Positions 37,113 to 46,043 of a stretch of 64,000 bases of DNA are shown here, piece after piece. The DNA comes from Stieleria tagensis (GTDB lineage: Bacteria > Planctomycetota > Planctomycetia > Pirellulales > Pirellulaceae). Location: NCBI RefSeq assembly GCF_024129865.1, contig NZ_JAMYFE010000044.1, positions 62,001-126,000 of the forward strand. The letters are read 5' to 3'. Under the pieces are notes generated by a model that saw nothing but the letters and a program-made list of their open reading frames with translations, was not told the DNA's origin and ran no database searches. How positions within the stretch are numbered: the first letter of the stretch is position 1; each line of letters starts with the position of its first letter. The position numbers and the translations under genes were made by a program.

Positions 37113-38045
37113 TCACCGTTGGGGTGCACGGCTAGAAAGGCTTTTGCCCACCAAATTGACAACTAGTACCATCAGCACCAGCACCAATGAAGCGGACCAG
37201 CAAAGCTGCACCTGGTTTTCGAAAGGGACACCGGAAAAGTTGTAGATCAGCACCGCCATCGAGGCAGTCGGCTGGTTAAGATCGAGTTGATTGTTGGTCA
37301 CAATCCAATAGTTGCTGAACAGCGCCGTGAACAGCAACGGAGCCGTTTCACCGGCCGCTCTGGCAATCGCCAGCATCACGCCTGTCAAAATACTGGGCAT
37401 CGCTGTTGGCAACAGAATCCGCAGGACCGTTTGTGTATGTGTGGCGCCCATGCCGATCGATGCCTCACGCATCTTGCTGGGCACCATTCGAATTGCTTCT
37501 TCGGCTGTCAGTATCACAATCGGCAGCATCAGAATCGATAACGCGATGCCGCCTGCCCACGCCGAGAATCCACCTGTGACCAGCACCACAGCACTGTAGG
37601 CAAACACACCTGCCAGAATCGAAGGAAATCCGCTCAATAATTTCGCACAGAAACGCACGACATTTGCCGTTCGGCTGAACGGACCCAATTCGGCCAAAAA
37701 GACCGCCGCCAGAATCCCAAAGGGAACACTGATCAAACTGGCGATCCCGACCATCACCAACGTGCCCACCAACGCGTTGCCAAATCCACCGCCTTCGCCG
37801 AACGGAGCTGGCGGCAGGTTCCAAAAATTGGAAGCAACCAGATTGGAACCGCCACGGTAGAAAAGCATAAAAATCACAGAGAACAACGGCACCAAAGCAA
37901 TGATCGTTAGCAGCGTTGCCAGAATGCTGAGCAGCACACTGAAAAACGTTCTTGGCTTGCGCAGCGATCGTTCCAACGCATTCAGGTTTGGCTGATCCGA
38001 TCCAGCAGATTGACTCGGTGCGGGAGCATCTATCAGTTCTGGCAT
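37113..38045 (-). CDS. pstA: Phosphate ABC transporter permease PstA
   Basis: About 310 residues. Six hydrophobic segments are seen, with the permease EAA loop VPSKMREASIGMGATHTQTVLRILLPTAMPSILTG and RAAGETAPLLFTA. The conserved FGILAAVFLAELG lies in the second helix. With PstC it forms the inner-membrane channel. The start overlaps the pstC stop by one base (TGATG), so translation is coupled. Confidence 0.96.
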   Translation of the reverse strand: MPELIDAPAPSQSAGSDQPNLNALERSLRKPRTFFSVLLSILATLLTIIALVPLFSVIFMLFYRGGSNLVASNFWNLPPAPFGEGGGFGNALVGTLVMVGIASLISVPFGILAAVFLAELGPFSRTANVVRFCAKLLSGFPSILAGVFAYSAVVLVTGGFSAWAGGIALSILMLPIVILTAEEAIRMVPSKMREASIGMGATHTQTVLRILLPTAMPSILTGVMLAIARAAGETAPLLFTALFSNYWIVTNNQLDLNQPTASMAVLIYNFSGVPFENQVQLCWSASLVLVLMVLVVNLVGKSLSSRAPQR

Positions 38046-39076
38046 CAGTTCAGCCCCTTTAATCCACGAGTCGCACGCTGCAGGATCAATGCGCCGATCA
38101 TATTGACCACCAATGTGATGGCCATCAGTACCAAACCCGCAAACATCAACACCGCGACTTTGTTTTCATCACCGCCGGCTTCCGCAAAATTGTTTGCCAG
38201 CAGCGACGCCAATGTATTGCCGGGTGCGAACAATGAAACGCTGATGCGATTGGCATTGCCGACCAACATGGCCAACGCCATGGTTTCGCCTAAGGCACGT
38301 CCGAACGCCAACACCACCGCGCCAAAAATGCCACCTGCGGCGGTTGGCAAAATCACCGCCAACAATGTTTCCCAGCGGGTCGCGCCCAATCCATATGACG
38401 CCTCACGCAATTTCGGCGGAACCGATACCAAGGCGTCACGGCTGATTGCCGCAATCGTTGGCAGGATCATGACCGCCAAGACCAATGCCGCGGGCAACAT
38501 GCCTGGACCGCTAAGCGGGGTCCCCAAAAACGGTATCCAACTGAAACTTTCGTGCAGCCAATTGCACGTCGGCCGAATCATTGGGATCACGACAAAGATT
38601 CCCCACAACCCATACACGACACTGGGAATCGCTGCCAGCAATTCCACCAAGTTTTTGAGCAACGTTTCACATGCCGTGGGAGCCTTGCTGAACAGTCGGT
38701 GCTGTTGCAAATGACACAGACGCAGCGTGTTGTAAACGACCGTGCCCAAGTAGCCTTCGGTCAAAAAGATAGCGACTGCGACACCAAACACGGTGCCAAT
38801 CGTCAATGCCAAAATGGAGCTGTAGAGCGTCCCCCAGATCTCCGGCAGAATACCGAATTCGCCGGTGTTGGGATCCCAGGTGGTTCCGGTTAGAAACCCG
38901 GCGCCATACGTCTTCATCGCGGGAGTCGACTTGCTGCCGATCTCCCAGATGATGTACAGCACGACCAAAATCGTCAGCCAGGCAAACCCTAGGCTCAGGA
39001 TGCGAAATCCCCTGTCGCTGACACGTTGAAACGTGGACGGCGGTCGGGAAATTTCGGAAGAGGTGTCTAAGTCCAT
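38045..39076 (-). CDS. pstC: Phosphate ABC transporter permease PstC
   Basis: About 343 residues. The typical PstC features are GTTWDPNTGEFGILPEIWGTL in the first periplasmic loop, VVYGLWGIFVVIP, and the EAA loop PPKLREASYGLGATRWETLLAVILPTA, followed by RALGETMA. An inserted segment of about 25 residues (CHLQQHRLFSKAPTACETLL) sits in the cytoplasmic loop before the third helix. The frame runs upstream into pstS, but the ATG at 39076 after the pstS stop gives the family N-terminus. Confidence 0.95.
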   Translation of the reverse strand: MDLDTSSEISRPPSTFQRVSDRGFRILSLGFAWLTILVVLYIIWEIGSKSTPAMKTYGAGFLTGTTWDPNTGEFGILPEIWGTLYSSILALTIGTVFGVAVAIFLTEGYLGTVVYNTLRLCHLQQHRLFSKAPTACETLLKNLVELLAAIPSVVYGLWGIFVVIPMIRPTCNWLHESFSWIPFLGTPLSGPGMLPAALVLAVMILPTIAAISRDALVSVPPKLREASYGLGATRWETLLAVILPTAAGGIFGAVVLAFGRALGETMALAMLVGNANRISVSLFAPGNTLASLLANNFAEAGGDENKVAVLMFAGLVLMAITLVVNMIGALILQRATRGLKGLN

Positions 39077-39119
39077 CGACGCACGAATGTCCGAGCTAGG
39101 GTGAGGCTGACAGTGAAAA

Positions 39120-40172
39120 CTAGGCAGCGGGTCCGGGCTCGGAAACGGTGATGTTGTCGAGAGCGGCTTTGACTTTTTCCACAACGGTGGCTGGCAAGGG
39201 GATGTACCCGAGTTGTTCACTCGATGCTTGCCCGTCGGTCAGGCAGTAGTTCAGCATCGCCTTGAGCGCCTCGACTTTTTTCGCATCGCTGTAGGATCGG
39301 TAACAGATGATCCACGTGTATGTGACAATCGGGTACGCTTCGTCGCCTTCAGGATCCGGTAACCAGGCGATCAAGTCGTCCGGCATTTGCACGGCAGCCA
39401 TTGCGGACTGCGCCGATTCAATGGAGGGTTTGATAAAGTTCCCGGCTTTGTTCTCCAGCGAAGCCATTTCTAGTTTCGCGCCTTTGGCATAACCGAACTC
39501 GATGTAACCGATCGAACCTGGCGTGGTCGTGATGCTGGCGGTGACACCCTCGTTGCCCTTGGATTTGGTTCCGACCGGCCAGTTGGGAGCTTTCTCGACG
39601 CCTACCGATTCGGCGAATTCAGAATTGATTTCGGCCAAGTGTTTTGTGAACACGTACGTGGTTCCGCTACTATCCGAGCGAACGACAACGTTGATTGGAA
39701 GATCGGGCAACTCGACACCGTCGTTGGTCGCCACAATCGCCGGATCATTCCACTGGGTGATCTTTCCCAACAGGATGTTCACATAGGCTTCGCGCGAGAG
39801 TTTTAGACCGTCAACACCCTCCAGGTTGTACGCTAGCACCACGCTGCCGGCGGTCATTGGCAACAATTGCACGCCGCCGTCGACTTGTTCCATTTCACTC
39901 GGCTTCATCGCCGCGTCGCTGGCACCAAAATCAACGGTGTGGTCGATCACCGATTTCACACCCTGACCACTGCCGACCGACTGGTAGTCGATTTGGACAT
40001 CGTCATGCGCCGCCGAATATTCCTTCAGCCATTTGTTGTACAACGGAGCAGGAAAGCTTGCTCCGGCGCCTTGCAATTTGACAAAGTCTTTGTTGGCCGC
40101 TGAACCACAGCCAAGACTTAAGACACAGACAAGTGTGCTAAGAGACGTGAATAGAATCGATCGAATGGTCAT
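39120..40172 (-). CDS. pstS: Phosphate-binding lipoprotein PstS
   Basis: About 350 residues. The signal ends in a lipobox (LSLGC), so the protein is likely lipid-anchored. The phosphate-binding fold is evident: LQGAGASFPAPLYNKWLKEY, QSVGSGQGVKSVID, DFGASDAAMK, and VVRSDSSGTTYVFTKHL. It delivers phosphate to PstCA. AGGAA at 40178-40182 supports the start at 40172, well inside the longer open frame. The 600 bases upstream probably hold the pst promoter. Confidence 0.96.
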   Translation of the reverse strand: MTIRSILFTSLSTLVCVLSLGCGSAANKDFVKLQGAGASFPAPLYNKWLKEYSAAHDDVQIDYQSVGSGQGVKSVIDHTVDFGASDAAMKPSEMEQVDGGVQLLPMTAGSVVLAYNLEGVDGLKLSREAYVNILLGKITQWNDPAIVATNDGVELPDLPINVVVRSDSSGTTYVFTKHLAEINSEFAESVGVEKAPNWPVGTKSKGNEGVTASITTTPGSIGYIEFGYAKGAKLEMASLENKAGNFIKPSIESAQSAMAAVQMPDDLIAWLPDPEGDEAYPIVTYTWIICYRSYSDAKKVEALKAMLNYCLTDGQASSEQLGYIPLPATVVEKVKAALDNITVSEPGPAA

Positions 40173-40177
40173 TTGTA

Positions 40178-40182
40178 TTCCT
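40178..40182 (-). promoter_or_regulatory. Shine-Dalgarno for pstS
   Basis: AGGAA on the minus strand, five bases before the ATG at 40172. It rules out the 55-codon upstream extension of the frame. Confidence 0.55.
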
Positions 40183-40776
40183 GTGTTGCGCGCCCCATGC
40201 AGTGTTGTGGACGCACAGAAAAACAGCCTTGCAGAGGAAATGTTTCGGGGAAGATCGGCCGGACAACAGGCAACTCTCAGGAAAGAATGCTTGCCTGTCC
40301 ATGAAGTCGTTTTAGATGCGTCCAATGGCTTCCACAACGTCAGCCAACCAGACTACATTGAATCTTCACAATCCCTTCGGTATGCCCCTATCATGAAAGC
40401 GCGTTCACCGCTTCGGATGCCCCCGTCACACCCTCAGCAACGGCAACATCCACCCACTCGTTCCTTCGTCCAGTGTGACCTCCGGACCGAAATGCTCCTC
40501 TGTGAAGGTTTGATGAATCTTCCACCCGCACCCGCTGCCGAGAACTGGATAGTGGTGTTTTCACTGCCCCTAGTCGGCTAGCCGCCGAAAAGGCTGCCGG
40601 AACTACACCGAGAAGATTGGCATCAACGTTGAATTTCAGGCGTCGAAAAGACGTACTTATCAACCGTTGGGAATAGCCAGAAATAGAGTCGCGAACGGAT
40701 TTCGCGTCGGACCGCGAGCACTTCTGAGCCAATTCACATGCCGTCTTGCTGCCGCAGATGAGCCGCAGACAAATCG
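40183..40776. other. Long intergenic region upstream of pstS
   Basis: About 600 bases between the amphi-Trp gene and pstS. Open frames on both strands (up to 182 codons) have no family features and partly overlap pstS antisense. I looked for an Escherichia-type Pho box (paired CTGTCA) and did not see one. It most likely holds the pst promoter and the end of the upstream operon's transcript. Confidence 0.4.
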
Positions 40777-41046
40777 TTACTTGGTCGAGATCTTGATGTC
40801 CTTTTCACGCACCGGATCGGTGCTCTCATACCATGTCAGACGGATATCCAAACGATTCTTCTTCTCATCCTGAGAGGCGGATATTTTCAGATTGGCCAAC
40901 CCCTTGGGTTTCATCACCATCGTGCCGTCCTCGTCCTCGAGGACCAATTTCCCCTTGTTGACGCCCTCGACCAAAGCGTTCAAAAGGCGTTTGATCGATT
41001 CGCTATCCTGAAGCGATTCGTGTCGAAATCGAGTGCTCTGTTTCAT
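40777..41046 (-). CDS. amphi-Trp domain protein
   Basis: About 89 residues, cytoplasmic. The start FRHESLQDSESIKRLLNALVEGVNKGKLVLED, the P-K-G-L-A-NLKISAS middle part, and a final strand ending RLTWYE with the conserved tryptophan match the small amphi-Trp domain. From memory, this domain is tied in NCBIfam to HprK-related kinases and ATP-grasp enzymes in the so-called GAK system. It begins three bases after the metallophosphatase gene, with its AGGAAA inside that gene, so it is the last gene of the seven-gene operon. Its role is unknown; small size and conserved binding face suggest an adaptor or substrate protein. Confidence 0.78.
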   Translation of the reverse strand: MKQSTRFRHESLQDSESIKRLLNALVEGVNKGKLVLEDEDGTMVMKPKGLANLKISASQDEKKNRLDIRLTWYESTDPVREKDIKISTK

Positions 41047-41049
41047 CGC

Positions 41050-42417
41050 TTATTTCCTGGCCGAACTCGACTTGGTCCGCAACTCATCCAAGGTTTGCCG
41101 AGGATGAAAGACTTTGATTTTGGGATAGTCGGAACTGACACCCAGCAGGTAACCGTCTGGATGCACGATGGTGACCGATGCACCGCGGCCGACGACATTT
41201 TCAACTTTGCGTGTATGGCGATCCAAACTGGTATCGCATTCGAAATTGAGTTGTGATTGACGCAGCGACAAACGCTGTCCGTGATGCAGATTTCGATGCC
41301 CGTGAACGATCGCCGTGATACCGGCCTTGCGCAACTGTTTCGCGCCTTTGGCTGTGAACGGTCGATCGACGGCACGATACTTTGTCCGAATCGTGTTGCA
41401 CAGCGCGCCGTAATAGAAATCAAACGGAGCTAGACGAACGGAGGTCTGAAACGCCCGGTTCAACTGGGCAACGCCATCTCTGGCCAAGATGCTCGCCACT
41501 TCGTCATCGACGCCCGCATGAACAAACAGAAAGGATCCGGATCGGTAACACAATTGCATGTCATTGTAGAACCAGCGAAATTCTCCGCGCCGCTTTAGAA
41601 ACAACGCCTTCCATTGCTGTGTTGCGGCATAAACCTGGCGCAGGTCCAACCCGGCGTCACCGCACAAACTCTCAAAACGATCCATCTTTTTCGCGATTCG
41701 CTGCAATTCACGCTCGAATTGCGACGGCAAAATGTCACCGCCTTTGATCTTGGGGAACTCATCGAACCAAGACGCCCGCGGATACAGTCGTTGCCGACAG
41801 GTCGCAACGTTTGGCAAATCCTTCGTCTTCGTTTTCCCGGCCAAATAGACCTCCCAAATCTCGCGCAGCAAGGGAATGATTTTCTGGCCTGATCGGACAA
41901 AAAAATGCTCGTTGCGAACCTCTTTTTCAGCGCCCACCACACGCATCCCGAACAACAGTCGAATGTCATGGTTGCCTGCCAATAGGGTTAGCCGTGCTCC
42001 CTGATCTTTTAGGTGTCGCACTGCGCGCAGCAACCCCAGGTTGTCCGGGCCTTTGTCAAAACAATCTCCGCCGATCACAAACCGAGCCTTACGGCCGGAC
42101 GACGTCAATTTGAAATCGCGATGCCCACTACCAAATTGGCTGACACCCGACGATGCAACCAGCGACGCGTTGAAAGCATCAGGATCAGCGTGTAGATCCG
42201 AGATGAAGTACAGCTGTCGTTTAGGCCATTGCCACTTCTTTCCGGCCTGGAAATTGCCAAGGACTTCGACCAGGTCGTTAACGTTGTCTCGGTCGGTGAC
42301 AATTGATTGCTCGCCACCAGTTGACCAGTCACAGGATTGGGTCGGCAAATCGACTTCAATCCACCGTTTGCCACGGTAGTCCGGTTGGTAGGGATCTCGT
42401 TTTTTCTTGTTACCCAT
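41050..42417 (-). CDS. Calcineurin-type metallophosphoesterase
   Basis: About 455 residues. All metal-site motifs are intact and in order: YFISDLHADPDAF (DxH), FVIGGDCFDKGPDN (GDxxDxG), LLAGNHDIRLLFG (GNHD), LFVHAGVDDE, and IVHGHRNLHHG (GHxxxH). The layout GDxxD-GNHD with RHL between is close to the PPP/ApaH type, which includes protein phosphatases and dinucleoside tetraphosphatases. An insert of roughly 130 residues between GNHD and HAG carries helical segments. It lies 9 bases after the histidine phosphatase gene. The substrate is unknown; context suggests reversal of a phosphorylation made by the operon's kinases. Confidence 0.85.
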   Translation of the reverse strand: MGNKKKRDPYQPDYRGKRWIEVDLPTQSCDWSTGGEQSIVTDRDNVNDLVEVLGNFQAGKKWQWPKRQLYFISDLHADPDAFNASLVASSGVSQFGSGHRDFKLTSSGRKARFVIGGDCFDKGPDNLGLLRAVRHLKDQGARLTLLAGNHDIRLLFGMRVVGAEKEVRNEHFFVRSGQKIIPLLREIWEVYLAGKTKTKDLPNVATCRQRLYPRASWFDEFPKIKGGDILPSQFERELQRIAKKMDRFESLCGDAGLDLRQVYAATQQWKALFLKRRGEFRWFYNDMQLCYRSGSFLFVHAGVDDEVASILARDGVAQLNRAFQTSVRLAPFDFYYGALCNTIRTKYRAVDRPFTAKGAKQLRKAGITAIVHGHRNLHHGQRLSLRQSQLNFECDTSLDRHTRKVENVVGRGASVTIVHPDGYLLGVSSDYPKIKVFHPRQTLDELRTKSSSARK

Positions 42418-42426
42418 TGCGCTGCC

Positions 42427-43110
42427 CTAATCTGTGTACTGAGTCGCAGCGTGACGAGGTTTCCAATCACCGCCGGCATGATGCCAATGCCCGTCAGCCG
42501 ACAGTGCCAGAGCGACCGGGCGGGCATGATACATGCTCAAACTCGACACCCGATCCAACGAAAGCACACCCAGACAATGTGCTGCATGACGAAACGACGC
42601 ACCGTGGCCGATGAATAGTACCGCCTGCCCATCACCAGAAACCCTCTGCATGGTTCGCTCGATGTAGTCTGCCACCCGTCGCCCGGCATCCAACAACGAT
42701 TCAGCGCCGACAAATGGCAGTCGGAATTGGCTATCTGATTTCCAATTGGCGGGCAAGGACGCGTAACGAGGATCTTGGTCGATGACTCTCTCGATTTGTT
42801 GCTTGGTTAAATTGGCGCCGCTTCCTACGCAGCGTTCTGTCAATTGGTCGGTTTCGATGATCCGCTCACATTCGGGCAAACCATCGACAATGATCCGTGC
42901 GGTTTGCCAGGCACGCAACAAAATCGAACTGTGCACTTCCGGTTGAATCGACCAGCCTTGTTGTTGAACGAGTCGACGCACCGATTCGACACCCGCCTCG
43001 GCTTGTGCCTGACCGTTCGCGTTCAACGGAAACGGCTGGTGCGCACTGGGCGTGTGGGCCAATTGATGATAGTCACCGTGCCGCAGCAAGATACAAATTC
43101 GTTCCGACAT
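42427..43110 (-). CDS. Histidine phosphatase (phosphoglycerate mutase/SixA superfamily)
   Basis: About 227 residues. The catalytic RHG is in ICILLRHGDYHQ, LRAWQTARIIVDGL is the second conserved block, and the distal histidine is in AVLFIGHGASFRHA. Such enzymes remove phosphate from small metabolites, sugar phosphates or phosphohistidine proteins (SixA). AGGAA 5-6 bases before the ATG supports the start. It sits 10 bases after the Nudix gene, whose own N-terminal half is a decayed relative of the same superfamily. Confidence 0.9.
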   Translation of the reverse strand: MSERICILLRHGDYHQLAHTPSAHQPFPLNANGQAQAEAGVESVRRLVQQQGWSIQPEVHSSILLRAWQTARIIVDGLPECERIIETDQLTERCVGSGANLTKQQIERVIDQDPRYASLPANWKSDSQFRLPFVGAESLLDAGRRVADYIERTMQRVSGDGQAVLFIGHGASFRHAAHCLGVLSLDRVSSLSMYHARPVALALSADGHWHHAGGDWKPRHAATQYTD

Positions 43111-43120
43111 CAGGTTCCTA

Positions 43121-44068
43121 TTAATTGATGCGTTCTGAAACTTGCGTGGGCAGCAACTGGATCATTTGCTTTAAATCCGGATGATGAACGCGATCGGAGG
43201 CGGCCTGCGGCGAAAGCCATTGGCGTTTTCGATGACTTTCTTGCCACTGCGATTCGTCCAGTTGCTCGGTGACATGCATCGGATAAATCGTCACGGTGCA
43301 TTCGGCGTCCCATTTTTGGTGTTGGTAGCGTCCCAGTTCCTGATCAATCACGTCACCCAGCACGCCGGCTTCTTCCAACGCTTCATTGGCGGCTGATGCC
43401 TGAGCGGTTTTGCCGGGATCGTGGATCCCCTTGGGCACGCCCCAGCGTTTTTGCTTACTGGTCGAAATCACCAATACCTCAAGTTTTCCCTGATGATAGC
43501 GATAAGGGATCACGCCGGATTGACGGTAATAGTACGCCGGACGCGGGCGTCGTTGATCGCCATCCACATCGGGATAGGGAAACAGACGCGGCAAAGTCGC
43601 TGGTGCGATCGTTCGGATCGCTTGCATCGTTCCACTCTTGACGTCACGCCAGTGGTCATCGTGTTGCAAGTGGATCATCACCCCCGGTGAAATGTCGGCC
43701 TTGAATGTGGCATCCAAATCATCGCAGCACAGCTGGCCGCACAGCGCTCTACCGACCGTCGTCTTGACCGAAACCAGTCCACAGCTGACATCATCGCGAA
43801 ATGACCGAATGCAATCGAGCCCAGCCTGCGAGTCCTGTTTATTGAGCTCCGGACGGAATTGTACGATCGCTTGGTTTTGCCCTGCCGATTTACATGCTTT
43901 CTCAGCCGCCGTCTTGGCAGCAACGGTGGACGCAGCAATGGCTTGCTGTGGAATCAATCGCTGAGAGCGCATCCACACCCCGAACCGTTGTGCGTCTCGC
44001 TTACCTTCTTTGGTTAGGTCCGCCGCCTCGACTGGTGCATGACAATAAATCAATAGGTCTTTTCGCAT
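43121..44068 (-). CDS. Nudix hydrolase with degenerate SixA-like N-terminal domain
   Basis: About 315 residues. Residues 1-130 resemble SixA in layout (KDLLIYCHAP, LTKEGKRDAQRFGVWMRSQ), but RHG is CHA and the second catalytic histidine region reads GLVSVKTTVG, so it is likely inactive. Residues 175-315 are a Nudix domain with KRWGVPKGIHDPG and the box ending ANEALEEAGV; the acidic metal residues are kept, while the usual upstream Glu is Lys and the usual Arg is Asn, as I recall for some bacterial relatives of diphosphoinositol-polyphosphate phosphohydrolases. The start at 44068 overlaps the kinase gene by 19 bases; an earlier ATG at 44095 is possible. Confidence 0.82.
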   Translation of the reverse strand: MRKDLLIYCHAPVEAADLTKEGKRDAQRFGVWMRSQRLIPQQAIAASTVAAKTAAEKACKSAGQNQAIVQFRPELNKQDSQAGLDCIRSFRDDVSCGLVSVKTTVGRALCGQLCCDDLDATFKADISPGVMIHLQHDDHWRDVKSGTMQAIRTIAPATLPRLFPYPDVDGDQRRPRPAYYYRQSGVIPYRYHQGKLEVLVISTSKQKRWGVPKGIHDPGKTAQASAANEALEEAGVLGDVIDQELGRYQHQKWDAECTVTIYPMHVTEQLDESQWQESHRKRQWLSPQAASDRVHHPDLKQMIQLLPTQVSERIN

Positions 44069-45156
44069 GGTTCGCTTTCCATAATTTCGCGACATTGTTG
44101 CGATGCAAAATCAAAATCGACCGTCCCTGATGCTTCCCATACATTCACATGACGAAAACGATCCAGATACGGTTGCGGATCGATCGCGGTGGCATCGGCG
44201 CGAAATTCGCCCTGTTCGTTGCAGTAGAACGGGCCAGCTGATTTGGTGATCGCTGGCAGTAAATCCAATCGTTGCGTCAGATCCACTGCGGAGATCGTGC
44301 AGGCGTCATTTGATCGGCGATCCCAATTCAAGACCATCAAATCGGTCAGCGGCGCACGTCCGCGGATGCGTCCGCTGCCGTACAGACTTTCAATCGGAAC
44401 GTCATATTTCTGCTCCAATTCCCACAAGTCGTTGGGGTCAAGTTTTTTCAGGGATTTTCGTTGGCCAGGATCCAGCATCGATTCCAAACTTGGCAGACTC
44501 AGAATGGTGCCAGGATTGATTCGCGGCATTTTGGGAATGCCGATCGCAATCTGCCGTCGCTCCCCATCGGCCTGCACGAACAATCGATCATTGCTTAGAA
44601 ACTGTCCTTGGTGCTGCTCCATGATCCGCAGCATCAACGACGACTTTCCGCCGCCGGAAAATCCGGCAATCGCCATCGCCGTATCCCCCAGAACCACTCC
44701 CGCAGCGTGACAGATGACCGCGTCATGCTGTTGCAGCCAATTCATGTATTGGCTGTTGATGAAATTGATGACTTGATTGTCGTTGATGAAACACGGCCCC
44801 GCCGCGATCCGATGCTGATTCGATTGCAGAAACAACATCCCCGTACGAACTTTGCGGACCAATCGTCCATCGATCAGGTCATGGTAGCTGTCTTTGCGAC
44901 CGGTCTTTCCAGGCTCGCGGTACCAATCACTGAATTCAACTTGCAAATCGATCGGCGACGTTTCGATCGCCGACACGGTCACCGTTGCCGGTCCACTGCC
45001 CAGCGCGTGCGAAAAGTAGCCACGCAGGCGGTCTAGCAATGGGGTGCAATTGGACCGTATTTCAATGTGAAAACCATCCAAGTCCAACAACACCGATTCC
45101 GGTGACATCTCAAAATCCGCTGTCAATCGATCGGCGGCGGCTAACGCGTCGCGCAT
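44050..45156 (-). CDS. HprK-related kinase B (GAK-type)
   Basis: About 368 residues. The HPr-kinase-like P-loop is MAIAGFSGGGKSSLMLRI near residue 165, preceded by VICHAAGVV and followed by FLSNDRLFVQ, in the order of the HprK C-terminal domain. The N-terminal 140 residues lack the HprK N-domain, and no HPr gene is seen. This matches HprK-related kinase B as I remember it from NCBIfam, a member of the GAK gene set. The substrate is unknown; HprK relatives phosphorylate serine of a small protein, and the co-encoded amphi-Trp protein is one candidate. The start overlaps the ATP-grasp gene by 16 bases, with AGGAG about 10 bases upstream. Confidence 0.83.
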   Translation of the reverse strand: MRDALAAADRLTADFEMSPESVLLDLDGFHIEIRSNCTPLLDRLRGYFSHALGSGPATVTVSAIETSPIDLQVEFSDWYREPGKTGRKDSYHDLIDGRLVRKVRTGMLFLQSNQHRIAAGPCFINDNQVINFINSQYMNWLQQHDAVICHAAGVVLGDTAMAIAGFSGGGKSSLMLRIMEQHQGQFLSNDRLFVQADGERRQIAIGIPKMPRINPGTILSLPSLESMLDPGQRKSLKKLDPNDLWELEQKYDVPIESLYGSGRIRGRAPLTDLMVLNWDRRSNDACTISAVDLTQRLDLLPAITKSAGPFYCNEQGEFRADATAIDPQPYLDRFRHVNVWEASGTVDFDFASQQCREIMESEPCEKTY

Positions 45157-46043
45157 GCGTTCAATTCTCCTATCGCGTAGTCGGCGTACAACTGTGCGGC
45201 ATCGATACCGATCCCGTCCTGAGCACCTCGGAATCCGCCAAACGCGGATACTTCAAACACCACCGGACCGTGCGCCGTTTCGGCGACGTCGACGGTGGTG
45301 AAATCCATGTCGAACAGAGCCTGTGCTCTGCGGGCCAGCTCGACCGTGCTTTGCGGCGGCTGGTGGGCTTCGTAGCGACCGCCGCTATGAATCGTCGTGT
45401 TCCATGCGTCGGATTGACTGACGCGTGCGTAGCTGCCCAAATATTCCCCCCCTAGGAACACCATGCCCAAATCGCGTCCGGGCAGGTCGATTTTTTGCTG
45501 GATGTACATCATCGGGTTTTCGCCGCGAAAACGTTCGATGGCAGCCAACAACTTGCTGTCGTCCCACTGGGCATCGACCACTTCCATGCCTCGCGCCTTG
45601 GTCGAATACATCGGTTTGAGAACGGCGGTTCCATAGCCACGGATGGCATCCATCGCGGCGGCTGGATTTTCGGTGACGGTGGTTTCCGGCATCGGCACGC
45701 CGCCGCCACGCAATGTCATCGTGCATGCGAGGCGATCAATCATGCGGATGATGACCTCGGCCCGTGAGAACACGCGCACGCCGGCATTTTCGGCCAACCG
45801 CAACAATTCGATTCGATCCAATGTTGCAGGCGAATAGGTTTGACTGATCTTCTTGACGATCAATCCATCCAACTGACACAGGTCGTGTGCACCAGCATGC
45901 AATCGTCCATTCCCCAGATCCGCACAGACATCGGCCATGTCCACGACCAAACGGAATCCGGTCGCCGCTTCCAAGGCGTCAGCCAACACTTCGGTGGACC
46001 ACTTCCCGGGAATACCGATCACACCAATTTTCAAATGGTTCAC
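45141..46043 (-). CDS. ATP-grasp enzyme (GAK-type, RimK-like)
   Basis: About 300 residues. The N-terminal pre-grasp domain is IGVIGIPGKWSTEVLADALE; the ATP-binding part has DRLACTMTLRGGGVPMPETTVTE, AAMDAIRGYGTAVLKPMYSTKARGM (the loop over ATP), and the acid- and Asn-containing end DFTTVDVAETAHGPVVFEVSAFGGFRG, comparable to RimK/GshB-like enzymes. Members ligate a carboxylate to an amine or thiol, or phosphorylate as in inositol-phosphate kinases of the same fold. It matches the GAK ATP-grasp family as I remember it. The start overlaps the PhoU/APH gene stop by four bases. Confidence 0.83.
   Translation of the reverse strand: MNHLKIGVIGIPGKWSTEVLADALEAATGFRLVVDMADVCADLGNGRLHAGAHDLCQLDGLIVKKISQTYSPATLDRIELLRLAENAGVRVFSRAEVIIRMIDRLACTMTLRGGGVPMPETTVTENPAAAMDAIRGYGTAVLKPMYSTKARGMEVVDAQWDDSKLLAAIERFRGENPMMYIQQKIDLPGRDLGMVFLGGEYLGSYARVSQSDAWNTTIHSGGRYEAHQPPQSTVELARRAQALFDMDFTTVDVAETAHGPVVFEVSAFGGFRGAQDGIGIDAAQLYADYAIGELNACATR

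Noticed and set aside
40033-40581. Plus-strand frame of 182 codons upstream of pstS
   Set aside because: It overlaps the pstS coding region antisense and shows no domain or codon pattern like real genes.
43121-43600. Nudix domain judged inactive because of a non-consensus box
   Set aside because: The metal-binding acidic residues (E and EE) are retained; the Lys and Asn changes occur, as I recall, in active bacterial DIPP-like relatives.
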